NCBI RefSeq assembly: GCF_028736925.1
Contig: NZ_JAQZAT010000001.1
Coordinates: 503,485 to 567,484, forward strand
Length of the DNA stretch: 64,000 nt
Origin: Flavivirga sp. 57AJ16
GTDB lineage: Bacteria; Bacteroidota; Bacteroidia; Flavobacteriales; Flavobacteriaceae
Direction of reading: 5' to 3'
The translations under genes and the position numbers were made by a program. How positions within the stretch are numbered: position 1 is the stretch's first letter; each line of letters opens with the position of its first letter. Positions 42,795 to 52,141 of the stretch are shown here, piece by piece. A model generated the notes under the pieces. It did no database searches, had not been told where the DNA came from, and saw only the letters and a list, made by a program, of their open reading frames with translations.

Positions 42795-45700
42795 TTAACG
42801 CTTTATTACTAAAAATCCCTTTAATTTTTTCAGGTTATGACTTCCCGAAATTTTAATATCAAAGAAATAGGTGCCATTCGGTAATGTGCTTGCTCCAAAT
42901 TTATTGAGGTTATTCGCTTCTCCTCTAAACACGTTACTACTATTATTGTAATTTGGGATTGAAAAAACTAAATCCCCCCATCTATTATAGATATTTACCA
43001 TATTCTGCGGACTATTTTCTATACCTTTTATCTCCCAAAAATCATTAATTCCGTCGCCATTAGGTGAAAAACCATATTTTGATTCTACTAAATGTTCTGT
43101 AGTAAACGATGCTTCTGAACAATCCATAGCTTCTCCAACAGCGTTGTAAGGGATTATAGTGACATAGATGGTTGTTCCCTCTGGTAAGTCTGGCAAATCA
43201 AATGTTATAACATTCCCTACGTCTTCGGCATTAAGTATATCTGTAGCGCCCGTGGAAGTCCCGGCGTTTATTCTATATCCCGTGGCGCTTGCCACAGCGT
43301 CCCAACCAAGGCCTGTCGTTACGGCAACATCCGTATCGCCGTCCGACGGACTTGATAGTGTCGTACAGGCAGGGGCGGTCGCTATCGTTTCCGTAACGAA
43401 CGATGCCTCGTTACAGCCTGCGGCGGGCCCAACTGCGTTGTAAGGGATTATCGTGACGTAGATCCTTGTATTCTCCGGTAGGTCAGAGGGGAAGGGGTAC
43501 GCCAGTACGTTCCCCACGTCCTCGGCATTGAATATATCGGTAGCGCCCAACGAAGTCCCGGCGCTTATTCTATATCCCGTGGCGCTTGCCACGGCGTCCC
43601 AACCAAGGCCTGTCGTTACGGCAACATCCGTATCGCCGTCCGACGGACCTGATAATGTTGTACAGACAGGGGCGGTCGCTATCGTTTCCGTAACGAACGA
43701 TGCTTCGCTACAGCCTGTGGCGGGCCCGACCGCGTTGTAAGGGATTATCGTGACATAGATGCTCGTATTCTCCGGTAGGTCCGAGGGGAAAGGGTACGCC
43801 AGTACGTTCCCCACGTCCTCGGCATTGAATATATCGGTAGCGCCCAACGAGGTCCCGGCACTTATTCTATATCCTGTGGCATTTGCCACGGCATCCCAAC
43901 CAAGGCCTGTCGTTACGGCAACATCCGTATCGCCGTCCGACGGACTTGATAGTGTCGTACAGACAGGGACGGTCGCTATCGTTTCCGTAACGAACGATGC
44001 CTCGCTACAGCCTGTGGCAGGCCCGACCGCGTTGTAAGGGGTTATCGTGACGTAGATCCTTGTATTCTCCGGTAGGTCCGAGGGGAAAGGGTACGCCAGT
44101 ACGTTCCCCACGTCCTCGGCATTGAATATATCGGTAGCGCCTGCCGAAGTCCCGGCACTTATTCTATATCCCGTGGCGCTTGCCACGGCATCCCAACCAA
44201 GGCCTGTCGTTACGGCAACATCCGTATCGCCGTCCGACGGACTTGATAGCGTCGTACAGACAGGGGCGGTCGCCATGGTCCCCGTAACGAACGATGCTTC
44301 GCTACAGCCTGCGGCGGGACCAACTGCGTTGTAGGGGGTTATCGTGACGTAGATCCTTGTATTCTCCGGCAGGTCCGAAGGGAAAGGGTACACCAGTACG
44401 TTACCCACGTCCTCGGCATTGAATATATCGGTAGCGCCCGTCGAGGTCCCGGCGCTTATTCTATATCCCGTGGCGCTTGCCACGGCGTCCCAACCAAGGC
44501 CTGTCGTTACGGCAACATCCGTATCGCCGTCCGACGGACTTGATAGTGTCGTACAGACAGGGGCGGCCGTTATCGTTTCCGTAACGAACGATGCTTCGCT
44601 ACAGCCAGCGGCGGGCCCTACTGCGTTGTAGGGTGTTATCGTTACGTAGATCCTTGTATTCTCCGGTAGGTCAGAGGGGAAAGGGTACGCCAGTACGTTC
44701 CCCACGTCCTCGGCATTGAATATATCGGTAGCGCCCAACGAGGTCCCGGCGCTTATTCTATATCCCGTGGCGCTTGCCACGGCGTCCCAACCAAGGCCTG
44801 TCGTTACGGCAACATCCGTATCGCCGTCCGACGGACTTGATAGTGTCGTACAGGCAGGGGCGGTCGCTATCGTTTCCGTAACGAACGATGCTTCGCTACA
44901 GCCTGTGGCGGGCCCAACCGCGTTGTAAGGTGTTATCGTTACGTAGATCCCCGTATTCTCCGGTAGGTCCGAAGGGAAAGGGTACGCCAGTACGTTCCCC
45001 ACGTCCTCGGCATTGAATATATCGGTAGCGCCCGCCGATGTCCCGGCGCTTATTCTATATCCTGTGGCGCTTGCCACGGCGTCCCAGCTAAGGCCTGTCG
45101 TTACGGCAACATCCGTATCGCCGTCCGACGGGCTTGATAGTGTCGTACAGGCAGGGGCGTTCGCCATGGTCCCCGTAACGAACGATGCTTCGCTACAGCC
45201 TGTGGCGGGCCCGACCGCGTTGTAAGGCGTTATCGTGACGTAGATCCTCGTATTCTCCGGTAGGTCCGAAGGGAAAGGGTACACCAGTACGTTCCCCACG
45301 TCCTCGGCATTGAATATATCGGTAGCGCCCAACGAAGTCCCGGCGCTTATTCTATATCCCGTGGCGCTTGCCACGGCATCCCAACCAAGCCCGGTCGTTA
45401 CGGCAACATCCGTATCGCCGTCCAACGGGCTTGATAGTGTTGTACAAGTAGGAATGGTCATCACAGAATTCCCGGTTCTAAAGGTTTCTTCACCACAACT
45501 TATGGCATCGCCTATATCATTATAGGGTATAATCGTTACAAAAATTAATCTGTTGGGTATTAAATCATCTGGCAGAGTATAGGTCGTTACATTACCAACA
45601 TCAACATTATTAAGAACCTCTATACCTCCTCCAGTAGTACCTACCGTTAATAAGTAACCAGTGGCATTGGGTATAGAACCCCAGCTAAGACTGGTATTAA

Positions 45701-48700
45701 CAGGAACGTCTGTAGCTCCATTTAATGGGCTCGTTAAGCTTGTACATATTGGCGCAACTGGAATTATTTCTGTTGTAAAACTTTCTTCAGTACATAAGGA
45801 AGCAGTACCTGTTTCATTATAAGGTATTATAGTAACAAAAATGGTGGTGTCCTCTGGCAGGTCGGTAGGAATATTGAATGTGGTTACATTACCAACATCA
45901 ACATTATCAACAATGTCATTGCTCCCAGAGTTCGTACCTACCGTTATACGATAACCATCAGCATTTGCTATAGCTAACCATTCTAAATCTGAATCCACGG
46001 TTATTCCAGTTGCAGCGTGAATTGGAGTGGTTAAATTAGTACAATCTGGTACGGTTGGAACAGCACTACTGGTAATTTCAAAACTTTCGTCTATACAGCC
46101 CGTAGCCTCCCCTTCGTCATTGAATGGTATTAATGTTACAAAAACGGTTTCTCCGCCAGAAAAATTAGTGGCAAATTCATACGAAGTCCCTGTAACAGTT
46201 TCATTATTAACGATTGTAATGTTTCCAGGGTTTGTACGAACAGTAAGTCTATAACCTCTTGCATAAAGAGTTGGTTCCCACCTTAAATTCGTATTTACTG
46301 GAACTTCTGTTGCCCCATTTAGCGGTGCAATAAGTTGAGTACATGCTGGTACAGGGCAATCCAACACATCACCAACAATGGTCCAGCCATAGGTATCTAT
46401 CATGGATTGTCTTTCTTCCAAGGCATCACAATACAATAATCCTTGAGCACCTAAGGTAACTCCGGGAGTTAGTACTTGTTCTGACCAAGCTATTAAAGTG
46501 GTGTCATAATTTTCTCTTGTAAGCGCTGTTTTATCTAGCATATTAGTCATGTCGGAAACACGGCTAACATCCCAGGTACTAAATTCCTGATCTAAACTGG
46601 TAGCGTTATTGAACATAGAGCGCATACTCACAGCACCTATATTCCAACGGTCTAAAGGTTGATTAAATGCCAAGGCATGCATAAACATTGCGTCCATATT
46701 TAATACACCTGAAACTCTCCAATTATTAATGGTTTGGTTAAAAACTGTAGCTTTATTGAACATATATTGCATGGTAGTAACACCTCTTACATTCCAATTA
46801 TCTATCAATTGATTAAAAGCAGAAGCCCCATTGAACATTTCTTTCATAGTGGCAACAGAGGCTACATTCCAGGAATTCATAGGTTGATTATAGACCACGG
46901 CATTTTTAAACATCGCTTCCATGGTTGTAACATAGGCTACGTTCCAGTTATCTATATTTTGATTAAAAGCGGAAGCTCCTCTAAACATCTCTTCCATAGT
47001 TAAAGCTTCTCCTGTATCCCAATTTCCCAATGGACGATTAAATACTATGGCATCTTTAAACATAGCCTCCATCGTTGTTACTGAAGCTACATCCCAATTT
47101 TCAATAGGATTATTAAATAGTTCCGCACCTTCAAACATCGAATTCATCAAGGTAACAGATGATACATCCCAAGTATTAATGGGTTGATTAAATAAGATAG
47201 CCTTCTTAAACATAGCCGACATATTTGATACGGCACTTACATTCCATCCATCAAGGGGTTGATCGAATGCCCGAGCACTTTCAAACATTGAGGACATATT
47301 TACTACAGAGTTAACATCCCAATTATTTAAGGGTTGATTATAAGCAGTGGCACTTTTAAAAATGCTGGACATATTAGTGACATTGGTGACATTCCAATCA
47401 TCTATTTTTTGATTAAATACCTGAGCGCTTTCGAACATAGAGGCCATTGTAGTAACCGATAATACGTTCCAACTATTAAGAGGTTGATCAAAACTGCCAG
47501 CATTATTAAACATAAAACTCATATCGGTCACCTTGCTTACATCCCAACTATTTATAGGTTGGTTAAAAGCTAGAGCATTTCGAAACATCCTAGGCATATT
47601 TGTAACGCTGCTTACATTCCAAGTATTTAACGGTTGATTAAATACTTTGGCACCTAGAAACATATTAGACATATTCGTTACACGACTTACATCCCAAGTA
47701 TTTAATGGTTGATTAAAAGCTTCGGCATAGTTAAACATATCAGACATATTCGTTACACGACTTACATCCCAGGTATTAATATTTTGATTGAATATAAGTG
47801 CAGAAGCAAACATGGAATGCATGTTTTCTACATTAGCTACATTCCAACTATTGAGAGGTTGGTTAAAAGCATTTGCAGTATAAAACATTTCAGACATATT
47901 GGTTACGTTACTAACGTTCCAAGAATCAATATTACCGTTAAAAAGATGGGCGCCCCGGAACATTTCAGACATATCTTCTACTTGAGATAGATCTGGTATA
48001 TCTGTAGCATTATAAGTCATGTTTTCACAACCAAAAAATGCTCTGTTCATAGACTGCCATTGTTGCGTTCCCCATTGATCTATGGTCAACAGTTTTATAT
48101 TATCTGTAGAGTACCAAGAATAGTGTGCGGGATAAGTTCCAATAATACTTATGGTATAAATCCCTGGTGTTTGATAGGTGTGAGTTATAGATCCAGTGAC
48201 ATTGTTATCAAATTGATGATCTCCCCAATCTATAGAGTAATTGTATGTTAAACCTCCTTTAGCACTTATTCTTAGTTGATTTGCATCCGAAGTCGTCGAT
48301 GACACTTTACTAGTATCGTAAGTAAGTTTAAAAGCGGTAGGACTATTTTCCCAACTTGCTATCACTGTAAAGCTCTCTTCCACACAACCTGTTGCAGGCC
48401 CAGCAGCATTATAAGGTACAACCGTAACAAAAACCTCATCTCCAGGAGTTAAATCTGTGGCAAAGTCAATCCCCGTTACATTACCGACATCCTCATTGTT
48501 ATAAATAGTTTGAGAAATTCCACCATTTACTCTTCTAACACTTATTCGGTATCCAGTTGCCCCGGGTACAGCCTCCCATACTATATCGGTATTTGATGGC
48601 GCATTAGTCTCGCCATTTTTTGGATACACTAAGGAAGTACAGATCACAAAAGGACAGTTTATAATATCTCCATTAATAGTCCAGTTAAAATTATCGATAA

Positions 48701-50483
48701 GCTCCTGCCGTGCGTGACGTCCATCACAATAGTTTAGGTTTGTTACACCTAATACTATGTTAGAACTTACGGCTTGTGCAGCCCAACCTATTAAAGTGTC
48801 GTCATAATTAGTTTGTGATAATCCCGAATTAGAAAGCATATTAGTCATACTATTAACTGTACTAATATCCCAACTACTTAGGTTTTGATCAAAAGCGCTG
48901 GCATTAAAAAACATATTAGACATGTTAGATACGGCCCCAGTATTCCAATTGTTTAAGGGTTGATTAAAAACTGTAGTAACACTAGAAGAACGAAACATAC
49001 TAGACATATCTCTTACTGCACTAGTATTCCAACTATTTAAGGGTTGATTAAAGGTATTTGCGTCTTCAAACATGCCTCCCATATCAGTTACCTTATCTAC
49101 CACCCAACTGTCTAGTGGTTGGTTAAAAACCTTAGTACTCCCAAACATTGTCTCCATATTTGTAACACTGCTTACAATCCACTTATCTAAAGGTTGATTA
49201 AAAACCGGAGCATATCGAAACATGGAACTCATATTTGTAACCTGACTCACGTCCCAGTCATTTATATCCTGATTGAAAGTTTGGGCAGATTGAAACATAG
49301 ACGCCATATTTGTAACCTGACTGACATCCCAGATACTTATGTCCTGATTAAAGCTACTTGTACTCTCGAACATGGAACTCATATTTGTAACCTGACTGAC
49401 ATCCCAAACACTTATATCCTGATTAAAGGCATATGCGTCTTCAAACATGCCGCTCATATTTGTAACATGGCTCACGTCCCAGCTGTTTAGCGGTTGATTA
49501 AAGTTTCTAGTGTATCTAAACATAAAACTCATATCTGTTACCTTACTTACATCCCATTTATCTAATGGTTGATTGAAAGTACTAGACAAATAATAGCCAT
49601 CAAACATCCTGGACATATTAGTAACACGGCTCACATTCCAATTATTGAGTGGTTGGTTAAAAGCGGTGTTTCTAAGAAACATGGCAGACATATCGGTTAC
49701 CGAAGAAACATTCCAAATTTCTATATTTTGATTAAATAATTGACAATAACTAAACATGCCGGACATGTCTTCAACTCTGGAAACATCCCAACTACTTATG
49801 TTTTGGTTAAAAGCACTTGCAGAGTTAAACATATTAGACATATTAGTAACCAAAGCTGTATTCCAATTATCTAAGGGTTCATTATATAATCTTGCTCCAT
49901 AGAAGGCTTCAGACATATCAGTAACATTACTTGTTACCCAATTATCTAAGGGTCTATTAAAAGTAATAGCACTGGCAAAAATTCCTGAAATATCGGTTAT
50001 AGTACTTATATCCCAATTATTTATAATGCCATTAAAAACACTGGCATTCCTGAACATATTTTTAAGGGTTGTTACTTGTGAAAGATCCGGGCTATCGATA
50101 GCATCAAAATTCAAGTTTTCGCATCCATAAAAAGCATTCTCCATGGTTTGCCATTGAATATTTCCCCAAGCCAATATCTCTATAATCTTATTTCTATCAC
50201 CACTATTATTAAAGTAAATAGAAGGAAAGTTACCACTTATACTTATCGTATATTTTCCTGGAGTCACGTATGTATGTGTAATATCTCCAGGGACATTGGT
50301 GTCTGTTGAACCATCTCCCCAATCTACAGTATAATTGTACGTATAAGCGGGGTTTGTGGGAATGGTAACCTGATTTGGATTCGATACACTTGATTGTTCG
50401 GTATCCCAAATAGAATTAAATGTCTGTCCAAATAAATTATAACAGAAAAGTAGAAGAAATATAGTGAAAGTATTTTTTATCAT
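42795..50483 (-). CDS. Giant BspA-type (DUF285) surface adhesin with type IX type B sorting domain
   Basis: 2562 residues. Signal peptide 1-19 (…CYNLFGQ). A PKD-like domain (WGDGSTDTNVPGDITHTY) is followed by DUF285/BspA leucine-rich-like repeats (about 100-600; WDVSxVTDMSxMFxxAxxFNQ, about 25 residues each). After an Fn3-like module (about 614-710) come a second PKD and DUF285 block (about 725-1370). Then come three divergent and eight near-identical Fn3-like modules of 99 residues (1381-2470). The C-terminus (about 2471-2562, YGFSPNGDGINDFWEI, YNRWGD, NGTYFFDI) is the gliding-motility-associated type B sorting domain. It is surface-exposed or secreted; adhesion is inferred. PorP/SprF follows. 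Confidence 0.95.
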   Translation of the reverse strand: MIKNTFTIFLLLFCYNLFGQTFNSIWDTEQSSVSNPNQVTIPTNPAYTYNYTVDWGDGSTDTNVPGDITHTYVTPGKYTISISGNFPSIYFNNSGDRNKIIEILAWGNIQWQTMENAFYGCENLNFDAIDSPDLSQVTTLKNMFRNASVFNGIINNWDISTITDISGIFASAITFNRPLDNWVTSNVTDMSEAFYGARLYNEPLDNWNTALVTNMSNMFNSASAFNQNISSWDVSRVEDMSGMFSYCQLFNQNIEIWNVSSVTDMSAMFLRNTAFNQPLNNWNVSRVTNMSRMFDGYYLSSTFNQPLDKWDVSKVTDMSFMFRYTRNFNQPLNSWDVSHVTNMSGMFEDAYAFNQDISVWDVSQVTNMSSMFESTSSFNQDISIWDVSQVTNMASMFQSAQTFNQDINDWDVSQVTNMSSMFRYAPVFNQPLDKWIVSSVTNMETMFGSTKVFNQPLDSWVVDKVTDMGGMFEDANTFNQPLNSWNTSAVRDMSSMFRSSSVTTVFNQPLNNWNTGAVSNMSNMFFNASAFDQNLSSWDISTVNSMTNMLSNSGLSQTNYDDTLIGWAAQAVSSNIVLGVTNLNYCDGRHARQELIDNFNWTINGDIINCPFVICTSLVYPKNGETNAPSNTDIVWEAVPGATGYRISVRRVNGGISQTIYNNEDVGNVTGIDFATDLTPGDEVFVTVVPYNAAGPATGCVEESFTVIASWENSPTAFKLTYDTSKVSSTTSDANQLRISAKGGLTYNYSIDWGDHQFDNNVTGSITHTYQTPGIYTISIIGTYPAHYSWYSTDNIKLLTIDQWGTQQWQSMNRAFFGCENMTYNATDIPDLSQVEDMSEMFRGAHLFNGNIDSWNVSNVTNMSEMFYTANAFNQPLNSWNVANVENMHSMFASALIFNQNINTWDVSRVTNMSDMFNYAEAFNQPLNTWDVSRVTNMSNMFLGAKVFNQPLNTWNVSSVTNMPRMFRNALAFNQPINSWDVSKVTDMSFMFNNAGSFDQPLNSWNVLSVTTMASMFESAQVFNQKIDDWNVTNVTNMSSIFKSATAYNQPLNNWDVNSVVNMSSMFESARAFDQPLDGWNVSAVSNMSAMFKKAILFNQPINTWDVSSVTLMNSMFEGAELFNNPIENWDVASVTTMEAMFKDAIVFNRPLGNWDTGEALTMEEMFRGASAFNQNIDNWNVAYVTTMEAMFKNAVVYNQPMNSWNVASVATMKEMFNGASAFNQLIDNWNVRGVTTMQYMFNKATVFNQTINNWRVSGVLNMDAMFMHALAFNQPLDRWNIGAVSMRSMFNNATSLDQEFSTWDVSRVSDMTNMLDKTALTRENYDTTLIAWSEQVLTPGVTLGAQGLLYCDALEERQSMIDTYGWTIVGDVLDCPVPACTQLIAPLNGATEVPVNTNLRWEPTLYARGYRLTVRTNPGNITIVNNETVTGTSYEFATNFSGGETVFVTLIPFNDEGEATGCIDESFEITSSAVPTVPDCTNLTTPIHAATGITVDSDLEWLAIANADGYRITVGTNSGSNDIVDNVDVGNVTTFNIPTDLPEDTTIFVTIIPYNETGTASLCTEESFTTEIIPVAPICTSLTSPLNGATDVPVNTSLSWGSIPNATGYLLTVGTTGGGIEVLNNVDVGNVTTYTLPDDLIPNRLIFVTIIPYNDIGDAISCGEETFRTGNSVMTIPTCTTLSSPLDGDTDVAVTTGLGWDAVASATGYRISAGTSLGATDIFNAEDVGNVLVYPFPSDLPENTRIYVTITPYNAVGPATGCSEASFVTGTMANAPACTTLSSPSDGDTDVAVTTGLSWDAVASATGYRISAGTSAGATDIFNAEDVGNVLAYPFPSDLPENTGIYVTITPYNAVGPATGCSEASFVTETIATAPACTTLSSPSDGDTDVAVTTGLGWDAVASATGYRISAGTSLGATDIFNAEDVGNVLAYPFPSDLPENTRIYVTITPYNAVGPAAGCSEASFVTETITAAPVCTTLSSPSDGDTDVAVTTGLGWDAVASATGYRISAGTSTGATDIFNAEDVGNVLVYPFPSDLPENTRIYVTITPYNAVGPAAGCSEASFVTGTMATAPVCTTLSSPSDGDTDVAVTTGLGWDAVASATGYRISAGTSAGATDIFNAEDVGNVLAYPFPSDLPENTRIYVTITPYNAVGPATGCSEASFVTETIATVPVCTTLSSPSDGDTDVAVTTGLGWDAVANATGYRISAGTSLGATDIFNAEDVGNVLAYPFPSDLPENTSIYVTIIPYNAVGPATGCSEASFVTETIATAPVCTTLSGPSDGDTDVAVTTGLGWDAVASATGYRISAGTSLGATDIFNAEDVGNVLAYPFPSDLPENTRIYVTIIPYNAVGPAAGCNEASFVTETIATAPACTTLSSPSDGDTDVAVTTGLGWDAVASATGYRINAGTSTGATDILNAEDVGNVITFDLPDLPEGTTIYVTIIPYNAVGEAMDCSEASFTTEHLVESKYGFSPNGDGINDFWEIKGIENSPQNMVNIYNRWGDLVFSIPNYNNSSNVFRGEANNLNKFGASTLPNGTYFFDIKISGSHNLKKLKGFLVIKR
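43255..45475 (-). repeat. Coding tandem array, about 7.5 units of 297 bp, GC-rich
   Basis: Eight consecutive 99-codon modules start with CTTLSSPSDGDTDVAV. Seven match almost throughout; the eighth (last) keeps identity only over its first half. DNA identity is very high, with changes concentrated at a few codons (SLGAT/SAGAT/STGAT). A hand count gives 34 G/C of 60 at 44881-44940 against 18 of 60 at 46741-46800 in the same gene. Confidence 0.93.
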
Positions 50484-50537
50484 ATGATAACATTGATTTT
50501 AGGTTAACCTAATAATGATGGATCGCCATGTTGGTTT

Positions 50538-50737
50538 TTACTTGTAAATATTTGATTTGCAACATTCTGTAATCATCTCTTGTAATAGCAACGCGCATAA
50601 TTGCTCAAGCTTTGACACATAGATTGTTATTGGAGTGACACCTAAATCAATTAGAGCCTATTTAAAATAGCATCTATAGCTGTCACAGTTGTCCATTTAA
50701 AGTGAACTGAAGAAGTAGTGAATAGGTTGTTTTTCAT
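50538..50737 (-). pseudogene. Possible small gene, frame-shifted
   Basis: ATG at 50737 opens 28 codons, starting MKNNLFTTSSVHFKWTT and ending AIDAILNRL-stop. A second frame overlapping its end reads on as LIDLGVTPITIYVSKLEQL and CALLLQEM…CCKSNIYK-stop (50538). A single frameshift would join them into a protein of about 67 residues. I know no relative. A full -7 box stands 45 bases upstream. It could be chance. Confidence 0.25.
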
Positions 50738-50781
50738 GTGGTTATATTTTAGAGTGGGGCAATCTTTATATTATTAGGTCG

Positions 50782-50789
50782 CAAACTTA
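50782..50789 (-). promoter_or_regulatory. -7 promoter element in the adhesin upstream region
   Basis: Minus strand TAAGTTTG, full match to TAnnTTTG; no clear -33 box. It is the closest good match upstream of the small frame at 50737 and the adhesin start at 50483. Confidence 0.4.
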
Positions 50790-51048
50790 AAAAACATAAA
50801 TGATATAAGGATTCTATTCTATAATATGACTCCTCTTTTATGCCATTTTTTTATGAAATAATCGTTGAGTTGCACAATTAATATAAAGTTCTTTTGCATT
50901 TGTTTTTTTTCAAGAAGTAAAAATGGTTCAGTGTACAATACCTAATAAGGTTTATGTGATTCCCCAAACCATAACTTTAAGTTTTTAAAAGATTAATATT
51001 TGGTTTAACGACTCTATTAAAGGCTTAAACCGCTTCAATTTCATGGGA

Positions 51049-51150
51049 CAAAGATGCATCATCATAAACATTAAAGAAACATCTTTTCCAGTGAAAAAAA
51101 CACCCTGTAAACAGGGTGCTGTAAAACCAAAAAAAAGTGTATTGATTTTA
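51049..51150 (-). repeat. Terminator-promoter module, copy 1
   Basis: In minus direction: T-rich word, hairpin caccctgt-ttacagggtg (51101-51118) with seven T (51094-51100), then TTTC (51079-51076), 19 bases, CATCTTTG (51056-51049). Homologous along its whole length of about 100 bases to 55386-55487. It may end the response-regulator transcript and start the adhesin transcript. Confidence 0.7.
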
Positions 51151-51487
51151 GAGGTCGGTAGTTAATAGCCTCATTTAAATTCAATTTTCTGATTATTAAC
51201 AATGTCTCCTCGAGCACAGTCGTGAGGTTTTCAAAAGGTCTTGGCTCCATGTTATTAGGTTAAGAAAATTTATTCTATTTCGCCATGTTGAGTACTTCGA
51301 CTACCCTGAGCATAAAGTAAGGTCGAAACGCAATTTAAAACGAGGATTTAAATGTTATCGACCCATCTAAGGATAATTTTTTTTAGGATAACTAATTGGT
51401 TTTTAATCTTAAAAATCATTTTATTTTATATTTAAATTTAAGTACGATAGAAATGAATTATTAGGTTTATTTTATTCGTTAATTGGT

Positions 51488-52141
51488 TTAAGAATCCATT
51501 AAATCCAAATACTTCATTTTTATAGCATATTTAGTTAATCCTGCTAAGTTCCTTACTCCTAATTTTGCAATTAAATTTTTACGATAACTCTCAATGGTAT
51601 GCTTACTTAAAAATAATCTATCTGCAATTTCCAGGGTAGTAAACTCTTTTGCTATTAGTGTAATCACATCAATTTCACGCTGTGTTAATTTGATGTTTTC
51701 TTTTTTCTTTTTAGAGAATTTATTTTCCATATAGATCTCTGTTATTTCTCGTGAAAAATATTTATCTCCTTTTATAATAGTTTCTATTGCTTTGAGTAAT
51801 TCTTCTTTTTCAGCATTTTTAGGCACATAACCATCCACGTCACTTTCAATAAGTGTATCAATCATATCGGGATTAGTATGCATACTTACAGCAAGGATTT
51901 TTAGATTACTATCTTTTTTTTTCAAAATTTTGGTCAATGCAATCCCATCCATTTCTGGCATGGTAATATCTGTAATAACTAGATCTATCTGTTGGTCACT
52001 ATTAATATCTATATACTTAGCAACCTGAGCGCCATTTTTTGCAGTTAACAAAATATGGTATGCCCCTTCTGAATTAAAAATACATAGCAGGCCATCTAAA
52101 AACATTTTATGGTCATCTGCAATAATTAAATTATATTTCAT
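51488..52141 (-). CDS. NarL/LuxR-type response regulator
   Basis: 217 residues. The receiver domain (1-125) has the acidic pair D9-D10, the phosphorylation site D58 in VITDITMPEMDG, and the lysine in YVPKNAEKEE. The LuxR-type HTH is at about 150-210 (LTQREIDVITLIAKEFTTLEIADRLFLSKHTIESY). It overlaps the kinase gene by 11 bases, so it is certainly its partner. A target in the adjacent adhesin operon is an inference from position. Confidence 0.96.
   Translation of the reverse strand: MKYNLIIADDHKMFLDGLLCIFNSEGAYHILLTAKNGAQVAKYIDINSDQQIDLVITDITMPEMDGIALTKILKKKDSNLKILAVSMHTNPDMIDTLIESDVDGYVPKNAEKEELLKAIETIIKGDKYFSREITEIYMENKFSKKKKENIKLTQREIDVITLIAKEFTTLEIADRLFLSKHTIESYRKNLIAKLGVRNLAGLTKYAIKMKYLDLMDS

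Larger units (their letters stand above)
50484..51487. other. 1-kb intergenic region upstream of the adhesin
   Basis: No established gene. From right to left (minus direction) it holds the terminator-promoter module 51049-51150, an AT-rich leader, a full -7 box (50782-50789) and a possible small frameshifted frame (50538-50737). The adhesin transcript may begin at either promoter. No tRNA or known riboswitch was recognised. Confidence 0.5.

Noticed and set aside
43168-45525. Series of 70-90-codon plus-strand frames with 297-base spacing
   Set aside because: Antisense frames of the repeated adhesin modules; they recur only because the coding repeat recurs.
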